Below the pieces are notes generated by a model, which ran no database searches, was not told the origin of the DNA, and saw only the letters and a program-made list of their open reading frames with translations. Shown here one piece after another: positions 14,001 through 27,720 of a stretch of DNA of 64,000 bases. The stretch spans positions 2,976,001-3,040,000 of the forward strand of contig CM082579.2 of NCBI GenBank assembly GCA_040954595.2. Reading direction: 5' to 3'. Position 1 is the first letter of the stretch, and each line of letters starts with the position of its first letter. The stretch comes from Balanoglossus misakiensis. Taxonomy: Eukaryota; Hemichordata. Made by a program: the position numbers and the translations under genes.

Positions 14001-16519
14001 CCAACCATCTGCCGTTTGGTGAAAAAACAACTTATTAATTGTTCTTTGTTATGCACAATTGTTGGTTTTCTTTACACAAGAAACAAAGAGGCTTTTGGGG
14101 GTTTCAAGTATTTTCTGGCGTTGCCGCACCTCATTTGCATAAATTATCTGGCTGCGGCCAGCAGATTGCGTTTCGTCTATATCATTCATTGTGTCTGTAA
14201 GTGCTCCATTTCTTTGTGTTTTTTGACAGGATCTTTGATGCATTTATCCAGGAGGCTTCAGGCAATGCTCTAAATAACTTGAAATATAGTAAAAACTAAT
14301 TAGAATCGGGGGAAATCGCCCAAGTTGTAGGATTTAGTCGCAGCAAGCAAATGGGACAAAGGGTATATGTGGATACAATAGCAATAGAAGTCCATGTGAT
14401 CGGAGCAAGGCGCTGCCTCCGAATTTCCCACCACTAGGCTGGATATAGCAGAAAAGCACTTGTTAGCTTCCATTCAGGCCGCGATTAATAATATCACTCC
14501 GACGAAATCGAAATTATTTCCATAATCTGAGCGGGCTCTGTGGCATATCGCATGTTGGTGTGTGAAGCAGACGAATGGCTGGCCAATATACAATGAATTA
14601 TTGTGCTTGGTCCGATTTTTCATATTTGCCACAGGACCCCCAAAAGAGGCATATATTCGGGGTCTTTTATAACGGATTGATCATTCTTGAAAAGTTTTCG
14701 CCAACATTTCCTGCGATTAGATCTCCAAATGGAGCCTGCAAGTAATAGCAAAGTGCCGGCAGTAATACAGGAGATTGGAACAATATTCACACAGAAGGCG
14801 TGTCGTTCGTGGCGGGCCTGGCTACGCCACGGACTGAGGCTCTTATCAAGTATCGCAGCTACCAAGCAGGTCGATAATTTATGACTGCAGCTGCATCCAG
14901 CTTCTAAAAACTATTGTATTTAGGGGTAAACACATATAGTAACAGCCCGTGTATTAGGTTTGTATGTTCAATGAATGGTATTCAGCGAGCGTACACCTGC
15001 AGCCTGTGCATGGAAGCCAGCCACCCCAGTCAATTAAGAAGAAATTAGATTCATGTGTGTGACCAATCATTAGGAAAAGTTTGATCAAGTGGTTTCCAAC
15101 ACCAACGAAGCGCTTTAGATCCGCGTATTAATCTATTTTTGGACGCTATATTGTGTGCAAGTGGGTGCCTATCGTATGGGTGCAATACCATAGAGATTGG
15201 CATCCGAAGTCCTTTGTGGGGGAGAAAGTCGTACATGTGTATCGGACGCCTTCCATCCTTCCAATTTGATCGTGTTTCATGAGACTGCCCCAACAAAGCA
15301 AACCATATGGGCCCACAAGTCACATATGTTTCGTTTTCTTCAAATTTTCACACGAACTCGTCTGACCGCTCCCCGAATGGACGGTAACTCCCTCGTGTTT
15401 CCCCCCGATTGTAATGGGGATGAATTAAAAGTTTTTCAAAAGCACATTTAAAAACTTCGAACCAATTAAAAGTTACTCTGGCGGAGCGGTGCACTTGTTG
15501 CAAGTTGTTTTAAACACTCCTCTCGGCCTTTGTCTCCGACTCGCCTGCCAGTTTTTTGGGGCGAGCGAACCGAGACCCTCAGTCGCCTAAGAGGGGGCCC
15601 GATTGCGACATTTCGCATAAGTCTAATGACAGGCCGTCATTCAGTTCAATGAGTATGAACCCCGTGTTTCTGTTTTGGCTTGTCACCGATGATAGAGTGA
15701 TGCAAGCAAAACACATGACAGCCACCGCAACTGGCAACTAGCTGCCTATCACGTGTGATAGTCCACCATTAAAAATGCCATAAAACATTATACATCCGCT
15801 CTGTGTGCTGTTCCATTTCATTTGGGGCAGCCTCTCTTTGCTTAAAATCCAACTTGTCAATTGATAGGCGCCCTTTTCGCCGTTTCCTGCCAACTATGCA
15901 GCCATCCATCCAGGCTTGCATCCATGCACCTGACGTGTGCCGCACCTTCCTGTGCTCTATCAAGATCCGCATCAGTTGCATTGAATAGAGAACAAAGGCG
16001 TTTCACCTGTTAGAGGGGGACTCTTTTTTTCTAAAACGAGGATACATTTGGAATGAAGGCATGAAAGCAACCGTGATAGGTTATTCATAAATGTGGCATA
16101 AAATACAACTAAATGGCGGTCACACCGATGGCTATACTACAAAGCTTCGAGGAACCGACAACTATAGTAAGTTGCAAGGTAGACTGAACACAGACGAAGG
16201 AATCGTCGTTAAGCGACAATTCAACGTTAAATGTATCACATGAGTCGTTGATGTAAGACGTCTTAAAATATCATTTATTAAGTTTGATATAATCCAATAT
16301 AAATATAGTCTGATACAAAATAAACGCACAAATTAAGAGATGATTAGTGTAACTTTGCATCACTCTCGCAGTATTCTCTGGAGAGTTTTGTCTTGGTTTG
16401 CTTTCAATATAACAAAAACAAACAGATAAACAACAACGCGAACAACTTGGTTAGAGACTCTTCGCTCTGAAACCAAGAGCTCTCGATCACGTTTTCCACT
16501 CTGTAAACTACAGCGAATA

Positions 16520-16525
16520 TTTATT
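16520..16525 (-). terminator. Candidate Gsx polyadenylation signal
   Basis: AATAAA on the minus strand (plus-strand TTTATT), about 265 bp past the Gsx stop codon. Another AATAAA lies at 16274-16279. The true cleavage site is not known. Confidence 0.4.
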
Positions 16526-16787
16526 ATTGCATATTACTGTTGAAACAGAGGCTGTCTGGAGAAGATTTCATTCCAAAGTGAATCCTCATGTTTCAATGTA
16601 CTTATCGTGCCACATTGGAAAAATTACATTATCGCAGAAAGATATAAAAGAGGTCAGTTCTTGTTTCTAAAAAACAGTACAAATGGAGAGTCTTTCCTTG
16701 CGATTGGGTGAAGTGGCCAGCAAAAATGTGGCACTGCTGACCGTTATGTTCTTCAACTAAAGTCTGGAGTCAGTTCTATACACATTT

Positions 16788-19700
16788 CTACGACGACGAA
16801 GACAGACTGCTTGTCGAGTCGCTTTTCGGACTTGATTCGCTCGCCTCGCTCTGCGCATGTGTCGTAGAGTTTGATTGGTTCATGCCACCGCGAGAAACCA
16901 TTCTATGACATCTGCAGTCACGTGACTCCGACTTTCCCTCTTTCTTGTATTTGACCCGCCGATTCTGGAACCATATTTTCACTTGTTTCTCGGAAAGGTT
17001 CAAATAGGTGGCGATTTCTATTCGGCGGAGTCGCGAGAGATACATGTTGGCGGCGAACTCTCGCTCCAGCTCCAAGAGCTGTGTGCTGGTGAAAGCCGTG
17101 CGGATTCGTTTACTGCTGTGTAAATTGTCAGAATTTGTGTCCACATCTGCAACAAGAAAAACAAAGTAACGGAAAATGAATACGGGTTTTTAGTTTCCCT
17201 AGACGAGAAATGCACTCGTCAGGTAGATATCACGGACTGACACAGTTGCAAGACTGCGAGCGACGGCGAGAAAGTTTTGTGCGTCAGACAAAAGAGTGGG
17301 TCATTGAATTGCAGAACGCGAAACCTCAGACTTTTAATGTTTTAGCTTCGGTGCCATGGCCAACAGCAATTTTCCGTTCACAAAAAAAACACACTCGTAT
17401 TTCCGCTCATAACGTTCACAGAAACACTATTTTAAGGTCCGGTAAATGTGAATTTAAAGAGGCGATGCCCAATAATTATGAAAAACGACGCCAGCGAAAA
17501 AAAGACAAAAGTTGAATATTACAGACAGCGATAACATTTTTGCTATCTTTCATGGGACTTTGTATCTCTATCGCACAACATATGGTGGATGTTGAATACA
17601 ATTTCGGCCCCTGGAGCGCAAATACGGTCGATTTCTCTGGAATTCCCTAGTTAAACTTCAATACATATAAAAAAAACTCTGGCTCCTCACAGAGAAAGGA
17701 AAGAAATAATGAAGAACAGGATATTTTTGTGTAGTGTGTTATCATTGGTGCTGACTCGAAAACATGACTGACCACATAGCAACGAGACTCATAAGATCAC
17801 ATTGGCAAGTCTTGCACTTATTTGAGACGTTCTGCCCAAACAAAGGGATAAATACGACAGTAGGCTGTTAAGTGCGGCTTATACATTATTCAAGTTTTTC
17901 TTACTTTAAAGTGTAAAATTCTCGTCATCATCTTTGGTCTGTGCCCGGCACATGCGGCTTGCTAAAAGGCTAATTGTCCATCGGTCGAAAACAAAAGACA
18001 CCGGAAAAGTGAGACTGCGATAGTCCCCTGGATCGATAATGTTGATGGGATTTTTTTGATTCCAGAAATATTTCTCACAGCAACAAATAAAAAGTGTTGC
18101 TACACGTAAAGAGGCACTCAACACGTCACAGATATAACGTGTTTCAAATCTCTTTGTGGTGGACGCGTTTTGTTTTCGACGCTGTTTTTTCGAGGATTTC
18201 GTAAGGCTACAAACGAAGTTTCAATATGGCCGACGTCCTTTAAGCTCAACAATTTGACTATCACAAACCGATTAACGCGTACAAAATATGAGACATAATA
18301 CGCTAAAACGTTCATGAACCTTGTCTGCTTCCATTAAGGGGCCATTATTTTTTTTAAATCTATCGCAGTGCAATCGACGGTTAAAATATGAAAGGGGTGA
18401 ATTTTAACCCCAATAGACACGAAAAGTTGGCGCCAATAAAATAAAATGATATCAAATTTAAAAATAAGTTGTTACGTAATGACTTTCTTCCGCGCTCGGA
18501 AATACAACTTGTTGAAAACGGAACCTCGACACAAAGAAATCATGAAGCGTGCTTTATGAGTATGAAAACGCGTAAAATTTTCGAAACGGTCCAAAATATA
18601 TCTGACTTATTGACAGTACTTTGGACAACATAATGATGATATTTCCAATCAATCAAGTCTCATTCTGTTTTTGTTGTGTGTTTTTTTTCAAGTTGGTTTC
18701 GCTGTTGGTGGTAGACAGGGAGGAAATACCCACCTGTCGATGGTAGTTATACGCATGTTCTCTGTAACAATACACCCACTATTGAATTCGACCCTGCTTT
18801 CGGCATTAAACTTTCAAAACCTTGTACCTTGACATCACCGCTAGCCCCCAAATATGAGAATAAAACTAATCTCGTTGTTTGTCCGAAAATCTTTTCGCAT
18901 GAAGCGAATTTTCAGAGCCATAAAACGGTTATTGCGAATACTTTAATCGAGGTCAATCAGTGTTTATAATAATTTTCGCGGGGGGGGGGGGGGGCGCGAG
19001 GAGCGCTCCCGTGTAAGGCTCTTTCAGGATTCATTTCTAATTTCTTAAAAACGATTTGCAGAAAGAATACCCTATAAGACGCCATCAAGAATAAACTACT
19101 GTCGTTTTAGATAAAAGGGGACCCGGACTGCAAAAGTGATTAAAATGTGCTAAGTTGCGTTAATTGCGCCAGAGAAAGAAAACAGAGCTAAGGGGTCTGG
19201 TGTTCAATATTGGCCGTGCCTGATAGGCTGGCGAGCGAAATAAGAACAAAAAACAAAGAAGATAAGCACGGTAATTAACTTCTAAAAGAAAAGGAAACGG
19301 GGTTGTTGTGCGCATAAAGTAAAATGTTGCTCTTTTTACAGATTAACGCAATAATGCGAATGAAATAAAGAATGAAATTGGTATGTGCGGTATGCGTTCA
19401 CTGCTCGGTGTGCCAATTTGGACGAGTCAAACCTTTCGGTAGCTTTGTTCGCGGAGTCTCATCGCTAAACAAAGTAGTGCGCTCTGAAAATCTTAACCAT
19501 AGATGAGCATTTGCATCCCCATTTCATTATTTTAATATTTTTTAACTTCTTAAATGGTTTAAAAGACAATCGACAAAGTGTTTTTTTCGCTGTGAAAAAT
19601 TAAAAGGAAGAAAAATTAAAAGTTGAGTGTGCATGTTGGTACTTTTGGCGCAAGCGGGAAGAAAGCTGAAGATGGAACAAAGAAAAAGTTTTCGAACTTA

Positions 19701-20152
19701 CTCATCGGCATATATTGCAATCTTCGGGGGTCAACCGGTAACCTGAATGCCGCAGGTGATGTGGTGGTCGCTTGTCTCGGCAAACTTGGAGAGATGCCCA
19801 GCGTGGAGTGGTGTCTGTCCCGGTGGTGGTCTAGGTACGGCGTGGTGATGGGGTGCGACATGACGTTGACGACCGACGACGGCGGCTTGAACATGGACAC
19901 TGTGGTGGTAACCATGGGATTGATGGTGGTGCACGTCGTCGGCTCCCCGCGGATGCAGAGGGGACACATGCTGTTGACGGCCGTGTCAGACTTGCCCGGG
20001 TAGGACGGGTTGCAGTGTATGGAGTTGACGCTGGTCTCGGCGCCGTGCGAGTGGCTGTGACCAATGGGCAGGGCATGGTGGTCCCCTTCCAGAGCATGTC
20101 TCGGCGACGGCTTGTTCAGGATCAGGGAATCGACATAGAACGACCGAGACAT
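16788..20152 (-). CDS. Gsx: ParaHox homeodomain transcription factor Gsx
   Basis: Two coding exons, 19702-20152 and 17146-16788, joined in phase across a 2.55-kb intron (donor ATGA|GTAAGT, acceptor TTGCAG|ATG); product 269 residues. The chosen start gives [12 protein letters not shown], the Gsx SNAG-like amino terminus; an in-frame Met 15 codons upstream lacks this match. CPLCI near residue 80 and LPVDPRR just before the exon junction match conserved blocks of vertebrate GSX1. The homeodomain (residues 162-221) has the Gsx-specific LLELEREF...[32 protein letters not shown] signature with WFQN in helix 3. The carboxyl end is Ser-rich. Gsx proteins are nuclear DNA-binding factors, mainly repressors, that pattern the neuroectoderm. 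All expected parts are present, so the gene looks intact. Confidence 0.95.
16935..17114 (-). other. Gsx homeodomain (60 residues)
   Basis: The domain runs from SKRIRTAF to RVKYKKEG and lies wholly in exon 2. R5, F8, W48, F49, Q50, N51 and R53 are all present, so DNA contacts should be normal. K/Q/I/W/F/Q in helix 3 gives Antennapedia-class TAAT specificity (family knowledge). Confidence 0.95.
17147..19701 (-). other. Gsx intron
   Basis: Single intron between the amino-terminal and homeodomain exons, in the same place as in vertebrate GSX genes. It is AT-rich with no coding potential noticed. It contains a poly-G run at 18980-18994 followed by GCGCG. Confidence 0.9.
18980..18994 (+). repeat. 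Poly-G run
   Basis: Fifteen consecutive G in the Gsx intron. It could be a sequencing or assembly weak point, and it could form G-rich secondary structure. Confidence 0.85.
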
Positions 20153-20276
20153 GGGTGTAGCGACCAAGTGCTCTTTGTTTGTGTGCAAAACGACCACTTG
20201 TAGAGTTGAAGTAACTCGGCTATACCTGTGTATTGATCTATATAAGCACTGACTGCCTTTCCACTCCTCCCCGCCG

Positions 20277-20285
20277 CTTTTATAC
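20277..20285 (-). promoter_or_regulatory. TATA box of Gsx
   Basis: Minus strand reads GTATAAAAG, preceded by a GC-rich stretch (GGAGCGCA upstream and GCGGCGGGGAGG downstream). It is about 125 bp upstream of the chosen start codon, which would put transcription start near 20250 and leave a short 5' leader. Position and motif support a TATA-type core promoter; no experiment confirms it. Confidence 0.55.
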
Positions 20286-21852
20286 TGCGCTCCCTTTCAA
20301 TAGCTTCCCTCACGTGGCCATCTATTGGCCTCTGGAACCTAGGATGTGGCTATCTCTAGTATATTGCTATTTGCATCTAATTATCATGATTATGATTATT
20401 ATCTTGGCCAACGCTATCGAAAGCATTCTATCTTTTGAAAGCCGGGCCTGGATTGGCTTTTATCAGTGCGTCCCAGTATATTGTGAGGTTAATGTTGGCT
20501 ATGTAATGTTATGCTGATAGGCCTTTGCTGACAAGTGGGCAGCAATTGGCGGACCATGGTCGTGTGGCGGACACGCGAGTCATATTACCTGTCTCGACCG
20601 TGCGCACCTTCCCTATAATTGATCGCAAACTAAACCGGGGAAGGGAAAGAGAAACAGATTGGCCCAACAAAAGTTCGGTTGATTTCTATGCGTGATTTTT
20701 TGTCAGCATTATACATGTACATTCGGTCATTTTCCACACACTTGTCTGCATTTCTGACAGGGTTATTTCGCTGTGCATGATTGTATCTTGAAAATGAGTC
20801 GAATCTTGTTTTTAACATGACAGAGGAGGGCGAGGGATGCTGAGAACTGAAAAAAACACGCTAGTGGACTCTGATTTCTTTTTCTTACCGAGGATGGAAG
20901 TCAACCATGCTGTGATGATTAGTCCGACCACCACTGGTCACGACGCACATTGTCACGGCCCATCAAACTTTGATTATTGCATTCAAGTTGGAGTTGTGAA
21001 TGGCAATGGGTACGGGCACATGCTGGTCTCGGACCAAGCAAATGACAGCGGTCACGTGATCGGCACGGTTACATGGACACACGCACACCTCGTTGTCAAG
21101 TGTAACCAGTCGTTAGAGAACCATTTATATCTCCGGGAAGGATGATTCCCAAAACGTGTTTGCTTTGATAACCACGACGCCAATATTTAATCTCGATGAA
21201 ACTATACGCTTACTGGCAGCCCTCGCATGGCTCTCTCTGTTTCTCCATATTTGCTCTTGGGGTCCCGCTTTCTTGTTCTATTTTCCTCCCTCGATTCTGT
21301 CTTCCACTCTCTCTCTCTTCGAATATCTCCGCGCGTCTCTCGCACCCTCTCTCGGTGTCTGTGTGTCTGTCCCCGTCTTTGATACTGATGCACCCAGGAA
21401 CTACGGATGATGTTGAGCGGGGAAGATAAGCCGCCATCTGCCGCTTGAATGGACACTTTTGGTCGTTATCGTGATCATCAAAACTGAAATGTGAACACAC
21501 AACAACTTCTTTTCCAGCATCGGTAAAGGTAAAATAGGGAGATGTTTAGATTTGAACGATATCAAGGACACTCGATCACACAATGGGGGATTACGCACGA
21601 AAAAAGGAGAGCCCCGTCCCTTTGAGTCGCCCCGCTGTTTGGTGGCACTTATAGAATGTTTGTCATATTTAGAGGCAATACTCCGGACTGAAATCATAGA
21701 GGTGGGGTTAACTTTTAACGCAAGGGAGTCAAGAGGTGGCACCGGTAACAAACACACTCAAGCACCCAGCACTCCAACTCCATATGCCTACAAAGTTCGT
21801 TGAGTTTACAAAGCTAATAAAACACTAGACTATAATGTATACTCGGAATCGC

Positions 21853-21915
21853 ATATATATCTATATATCTATATCTATATCTATATATCTATATCTATAT
21901 ATATATGTATATATT
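21853..21915. repeat. (ATATCT)n / (AT)n microsatellite
   Basis: About 60 bp of ATATCT and CTATAT units passing into pure AT. It is 1.6 kb upstream of the Gsx promoter. Confidence 0.9.
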
Positions 21916-24900
21916 TGGTATTTGAAAAATAACAATTTTACGGCGTTGGTCCCAAGTGAATCACTGGCGAGGATCATGACGGGGTGTGGGTCGACAAGCA
22001 CTGATACGCACTGATGCATCACTTGTTTTTGTCAAGATAGATGTGGGCGATGAGCCGTGGTTGAAGTGGACCGAAAGAAAGCTCCAGACAAGTACTTTTT
22101 TCTCTTCTGTTTCATCAGTCTAGCGTATTATTGGGTCAAGAGCGTAGAAGTGATTCTCGCGTTCGGGTTACCTTTAATGCATTGACGGGTGACACGGAGA
22201 AAGGGAGAGCGAGAGAAAACCTCTAACTGTCTATTGTGATGACTCAACAACAGGTCAAGTTTTTTTCCAGTTCTGTCTATGTAAATCTATCATTTAGGAC
22301 GAAACACGTGTTTGTCCGGAGACACCATGGAAATCTAACGCCACATGGTTGCTGGTCGGGTTCAAAGTCACGCACGGAAAGATCTCTGTCAACAATACGA
22401 TGTGGTCAAGCGCAAGATATCTTTCCGCAAAAGAGTCTGCCAGAAATGGCTCTTGGCGAGTCAGTGCGAACCACACTTTCGCCGGGCCTGATGCAACACG
22501 ATAGAACCCAAGTCGTGAAATGTGAAATACGGGGTCTGGTGAACGCCTGGATGTTGCATTGTAGCTGTACTTTATCCCAGAAAAAAATACACGCTTGCAT
22601 TGAAGCGTCGACTGTCAAATCGGAGTAACTTTCGAACTCTGGTCATTCATGCCCCAAAAACCCGTGTCTGTCTGTTGTCATCGCTTCTGTTGATTTTCGT
22701 GTGGGAAGTAATCTTGTGCACTTTATCAATCCTTCCTCTGTTGAGCTTTATTTCAAGGCGAAATATGTGCACTTTCTTACAACAGGAAGATCACATTTAA
22801 CGTTAAGCGCACACCGGACGATCAAACTTTTATTATAGAAGAATAATGCATTTAGAATTTTCCGGTGGGCTTTTGATGATAGTTTTGATAAATATTTAAT
22901 ACGGGCTATAATACGAAATAACACAACAATCGGAGAGCTAGGGGGCCTCGGGTGAAATGGCTGACCAATCAGAGAGCTTACATCAAGCCACATTAGTTGA
23001 GTTTGCTGTCTGTCACAATTTAAAAATCTATGATTACGAAGTACTTTTGTACTTTTGGTGTCTGAAACGAGGCGACTTAATGACAACCAGCCATGATAAA
23101 TTCTGTAGCAACACAACTTTTTAAAAAAATTAAACACGAACTCACAGATTGTAAAGGGCGTTTCTTCGTAACCGCGCATGGTGATTTTCTTATGAATAAA
23201 TGACAGATATGCGTGAATGTCGAGTTCGCATACTCTAACCGAAACTGGGGCCAGTTAACACAAACTTGAGTTTAGATGGCCGCGCTGCATTCTCTGAAAG
23301 AAGCTGGAAACAATCCATGATGACGTGCAACAGATTCTAAAGATAGGCGGGTACGCTTCCAAACACCAAGGAATTAAGTTTGGTCCGCGAACAAAGATAG
23401 TGCCCAAGCGGTCCGATGCTTATCGAATAAGACTTACCGTTGTCTTATGTGTCAGTGAAACGAAAGTACAGTGCGACCCTTCTCGCTTATATCTTTGGCG
23501 ACTACAGTTTTATACTAATACATTACGACTGTTTTATAGTCTTGGATCAGAAATGTTTGGAATTGGTCGGAGTGTGAGTCTAAGCGTTGTAACTGTACCT
23601 TTTTATAATTTCTGGCCAATATGTGGCACAGCCGTCACCTGTCATAAACGTTTAGGAGTTTATTTTCCTCAAAATGGGATAGTTTAATAAAATTTAGCAA
23701 ATAAAACAAAATAAAATCGTTGTTTTGGTACACAGAACGAGAATACTAGAAACAGACGAAAGGTACAGCTATCGTTTCTTTAAAGATGTACATTTTACTG
23801 AAAACAAATTATAGATGATACCAAGTGCCATTGTACAACGTTGGATGTAGCGCCAACCAAAAATAGTAAACGCCTGACACAAAATGCTCTCTGGTCACGT
23901 GGGTTATATCACCACAAGGTGGAAAAGTGGGGCGCGAGACATAGCGTCTTTGTGGACAATACCTTGACACTCAAAACGTTCGCCAAGAATTTCGCGGAAA
24001 CCCTCTTTCGGTGGTGCCTGACGAAATTCGGCAGTCGTGTCGTTTGCGACCGGGTGTGATAACTCGGAAACAGCTCCATTTCGCGTCGTGGTGTGCACAC
24101 GCTTTTGTCGGAGCGGAACCTGGTCAATTGAACATGAGGAATGCCGAACAACTGCTTCGGACGGCGATTAATATTCAGTTCTCACCGTTCCCCTTCTTTT
24201 TAATGAAGAGAAACAAAGGTTGCTAATATTAATGAGCGGGCAAGTAGCGTGAACGGGGGACAGTAGAAACTTGACAAATTCCCACAAGCACTGTCAAATA
24301 TGGCACGTACACACGGCATCAACTTAGCAATGCAAATCACTTCGGAGACTGAGCGGTGACACGCATGGATCCATTGAATCTGCCTGATTGGTGCCAATGA
24401 AAATCACGAGAGCTGCCAGCTTGATTGATCATTATGTAACGAATACAGTCCGAGAAAAGGATTGATGGAAAATAGTTTACACACAGGTGATAGATTCATG
24501 ACGCTGGCTTACTGTTTTGCATATGGTCAGTGTAATTTTATCAATTGGATACTAGTACTAGTATATCATTTATATAAAATTAAAGGACAGTAGCTGTAAC
24601 TTTTTAATGATTATTTCACTACGTTACCCTTTGCATCAACTACAGTTTCTTGTTCTTCTAGCTGGAGTTTATTTAAATGCCAATATTTGACTCATAAACA
24701 AAGAATGTGCAGTGTTATCACTGACAATCTTTATCATTTTTAGTCCGGACAAGAATTCAATTATCAACAATATATACAGACTGCGGTGACAATCTGAGAC
24801 AAGGCTTGTCAAGATTTTGTAGGGGTAGAACAGAACGTCCCTTCTCCCTTGATCACACATAATGTCCATCTTTTGTACATGCGGAGAACACAACATTTGG

Positions 24901-25278
24901 AGTAATTGCAATATGGAGTAATTACAGAACACATTACAAGCTTAGAAATCGAGATCTTCAGAAGATAATGTATCAGTCAAGAAATGTCTTTTAGTGACAT
25001 GCAACATTGTGGGAGGTAGTTGCACGAACAAAGACTTAAGAATCAGCCATCTCCTTAATTACCCTGATTAAGCTAACTTTCTAATTAATTGACAACTGTC
25101 TGTATTGGGAGCATTTTCCAAACCATTGTCTTCCGTAGAACGACCTAATGGTCCATTAAAGCTACGCAAAAACATTGCACTGAAGTAAATGCGATGAAGG
25201 ATGTATTCAAATCCAATACCGATGCTATCCATTAACAAAATGTGCGGATGAGCAGTCGTTGTAGAGATCTGTCTTCGC

Positions 25279-25327
25279 CTGTCTGTCTGTCTGCCTGTCT
25301 GTTTGTCTGTCTCTCTCTCTCTGTTTG
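25279..25327 (+). repeat. (CTGT)n / (CT)n microsatellite
   Basis: CTGT tetramers with single substitutions, followed by CT dinucleotides. Simple repeat. Confidence 0.9.
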
Positions 25328-27707
25328 TTGACGCTATAGAAATGTAACTACCCATCTCGAGTCGGGCGGCCAATTTGCTTGTTTTTTTGGACAGCACTGT
25401 CCTATTACATCATATATAACTGGTACCTCAGTCACTAGTTAGAATTCGACAGATAATTTGCGATGACCTTGAAATGCTTGATTACTTGACCGCACCCTAA
25501 AGCCACTGCACTTCACGCAGTATTGAAGCTAACGGTGTAGTTTTTAAAGGAAAAAGACCGAGGCGATTCACCTGGTATATTTTCTTGCAAGGACGGTGTA
25601 TATTCACGTCCAAGTCATATAGTCTCTCAAACAGGCAAAACTCCTGCAAAAATAAAACTGCCGGAAAATACGTGGACAATAGGTATGTAGGGCTGAAGCC
25701 GCGACGACCGCCCATTGTAGTCAGCGAACATATTACACCGTCCATGATGAATTCCGGATGAGACGAAACACGGGCTTTTAAGCCTTCAGGGGAGGTAATC
25801 CGAAACTACTAATTGATAAAAAAACTCGTGCAAATGACAATAATGAAAACCGTTAATTGCAGAGTGGAGAGGGCAATTTAATTGAAATACAAATTGAAAA
25901 GTATTCATGGGTTGGTTAATTGACGACTGTGACTTTGAACACCAGTAGTAACGGCAGAGAAGTGGCATTGTCAAAAGACACCGACCGACAATGTAACATA
26001 TAAAATAAAATTTTATGGCAAAAAGGTGTCCCCTCGCAAGGCGTGGGAAATCGCCAATGTCAATTATGTCCTTTCCAGTCACTTACGAGCAACAGTTGTG
26101 TCGCTTTTATGACAGGAACGATCGAAATTTGTGTTGCGTTTATGACAAATTGTTTTTAATAAGAGTTCTGCAGTCCTGGTCACCCTTAAGTTCCAGAAGA
26201 TTACAGTCGCACTTATGACAAGTCCGTCATTACATCTCATCCAAGTAAGTTTTCGATAAAACTATAGTACCCTTTACTGAGATTCTTTTCGACTGCTTTC
26301 ACTCTTATGTCTAAAAAGAGCTGTCCATTGCTTTTTTTCGATACCGTGCTCATTCATAGTACATTAATTTTTACAGAGTTGTAATTCGAATATTGGGGGC
26401 GGGGTGGTCCTTCGGGGAGCTTTCTGCAAACTGACGCGCCTTCAGCAAACTATTCGACAGTGTCATGAACGCACGTCTCCGATACGCCTCACGGATCCCA
26501 GACACTGGCCCACGAAAGAAGTGATAGTATATTGGAAGTAAATGATTTATCAACGAGGGTATTCCCACTTCCACGCCAGTGCGTTCACCCGAAGTTGGCC
26601 AAGGGTCAAGGTCATTGCTTGTGCAATAGACTAACCTGTTTCTGCGCCTATTATTTCAAACCCAGCAGGTGCGATACGCTAGCTGAAGTGCCCTTGTCCA
26701 CTCCGGTTTCCCGTTAGAATTGCCGCATACGGGGCCGAATACTAAAAAAAAAAACTTGCTTCTCACCAGGGATCAATAATGAAATGGCGAAACAAAAACT
26801 TCCTTTGTAAATTCCTCTTAAATTTCAATTGTTCGGCATATTTAAATAGCTCCCCTCGGTTTGTTTTGGCCTCTGATCAAGTATAAATGTATATAACTTT
26901 ACGACTCCACGCTCCGCTGACCGCGACTAAGTTGTATAAAGCGCCGGGTGAGGTTACGAACAAGAATTTGAAGTTTAGCGATTTATGCGCGCCCCTAACT
27001 TCCGCTTTGTGATCCAATTGCGCTCTCGGAGAGAGATATAAAATCGCAAAATTAGAACACGTAATAAACATTTTATGGTGTGCCATTTTTGCGGTTTTTC
27101 CACTTCTGAGCACCTTATCATTTCAATGACTGCGTCGAAAAAAGGAGAACACGTGCAAAATCAGACGCAGTCACGGACACTCACTGGTCGATTACACAAG
27201 CGTTAGCACTTTTCAAATTCGAAATTCATGAAAACAAATTAGAGAAATCCATCGCTTATGCAGCCTTTTATGACTTAGTGAGCTTTGCAATCAAACTTCA
27301 GAGGAATACTAAATAAACAGACGTCGCGTTGTTGCTGCAACTAGCATTTGGTAGAACTACGAGTGTAATCTATGAACCTGGCTACCAGCCCTCTGCTTGG
27401 GATACATTATGGGTGGGGGGTTTTCTATTTCAGAAACAAAAAGCAAAGGTTTTCGATACAGGGAGTTGTTGATGAGACCAAAACAAAGACAGATCAACAA
27501 GTTCTCTTCTTTTTTTATCTAAGTCTCCGTTTATGTGCGGAGATGAGACAGCAGTGAGAAATATTACTTAGAACAAGGGCATTTGGGACAAACAAGCGAA
27601 TTATAGGGTCTGGTTGTAAAGGGAGTAGACAAAACGGTTGCATCCAAAAAGCGGTGATTCGTCACAGGTGAGAAGATGTTTGGCGCAGGTTGGCATTACA
27701 CAAAACA

Positions 27708-27720
27708 GTTACTAGGCAAC
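27708..27720. promoter_or_regulatory. X-box-like site GTTACTAGGCAAC
   Basis: Two inverted GTTAC/GGCAAC half-sites with a one-base spacer, close to the canonical RFX X-box. It is isolated in the gene-free region. Binding is inference. Confidence 0.4.

Larger units (their letters stand above)
1..16273. other. Gene-free stretch 3' of Gsx
   Basis: No open reading frame here resembles a known protein, and no homeobox, hexapeptide or exon with convincing splice borders was seen on either strand. The longest frames are unconserved and low in complexity. Visible content is simple repeats (listed separately), a 13-bp motif repeated near 3.0-3.25 kb, and X-box-like palindromes near 4.3 and 10.4-11.1 kb. 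Gsx runs toward this side, so it is the 3' flank of Gsx. In the human arrangement GSX1-PDX1-CDX2, the next ParaHox gene would lie in this direction, but neither Xlox nor Cdx is inside the window. Regulatory DNA is an inference only. Confidence 0.6.

Noticed and set aside
19623-20203. Plus-strand frames of 94-126 codons opposite Gsx exon 1
   Set aside because: Shadow frames created by the GC-rich coding strand. They have no family features, while the minus strand carries Gsx motifs.
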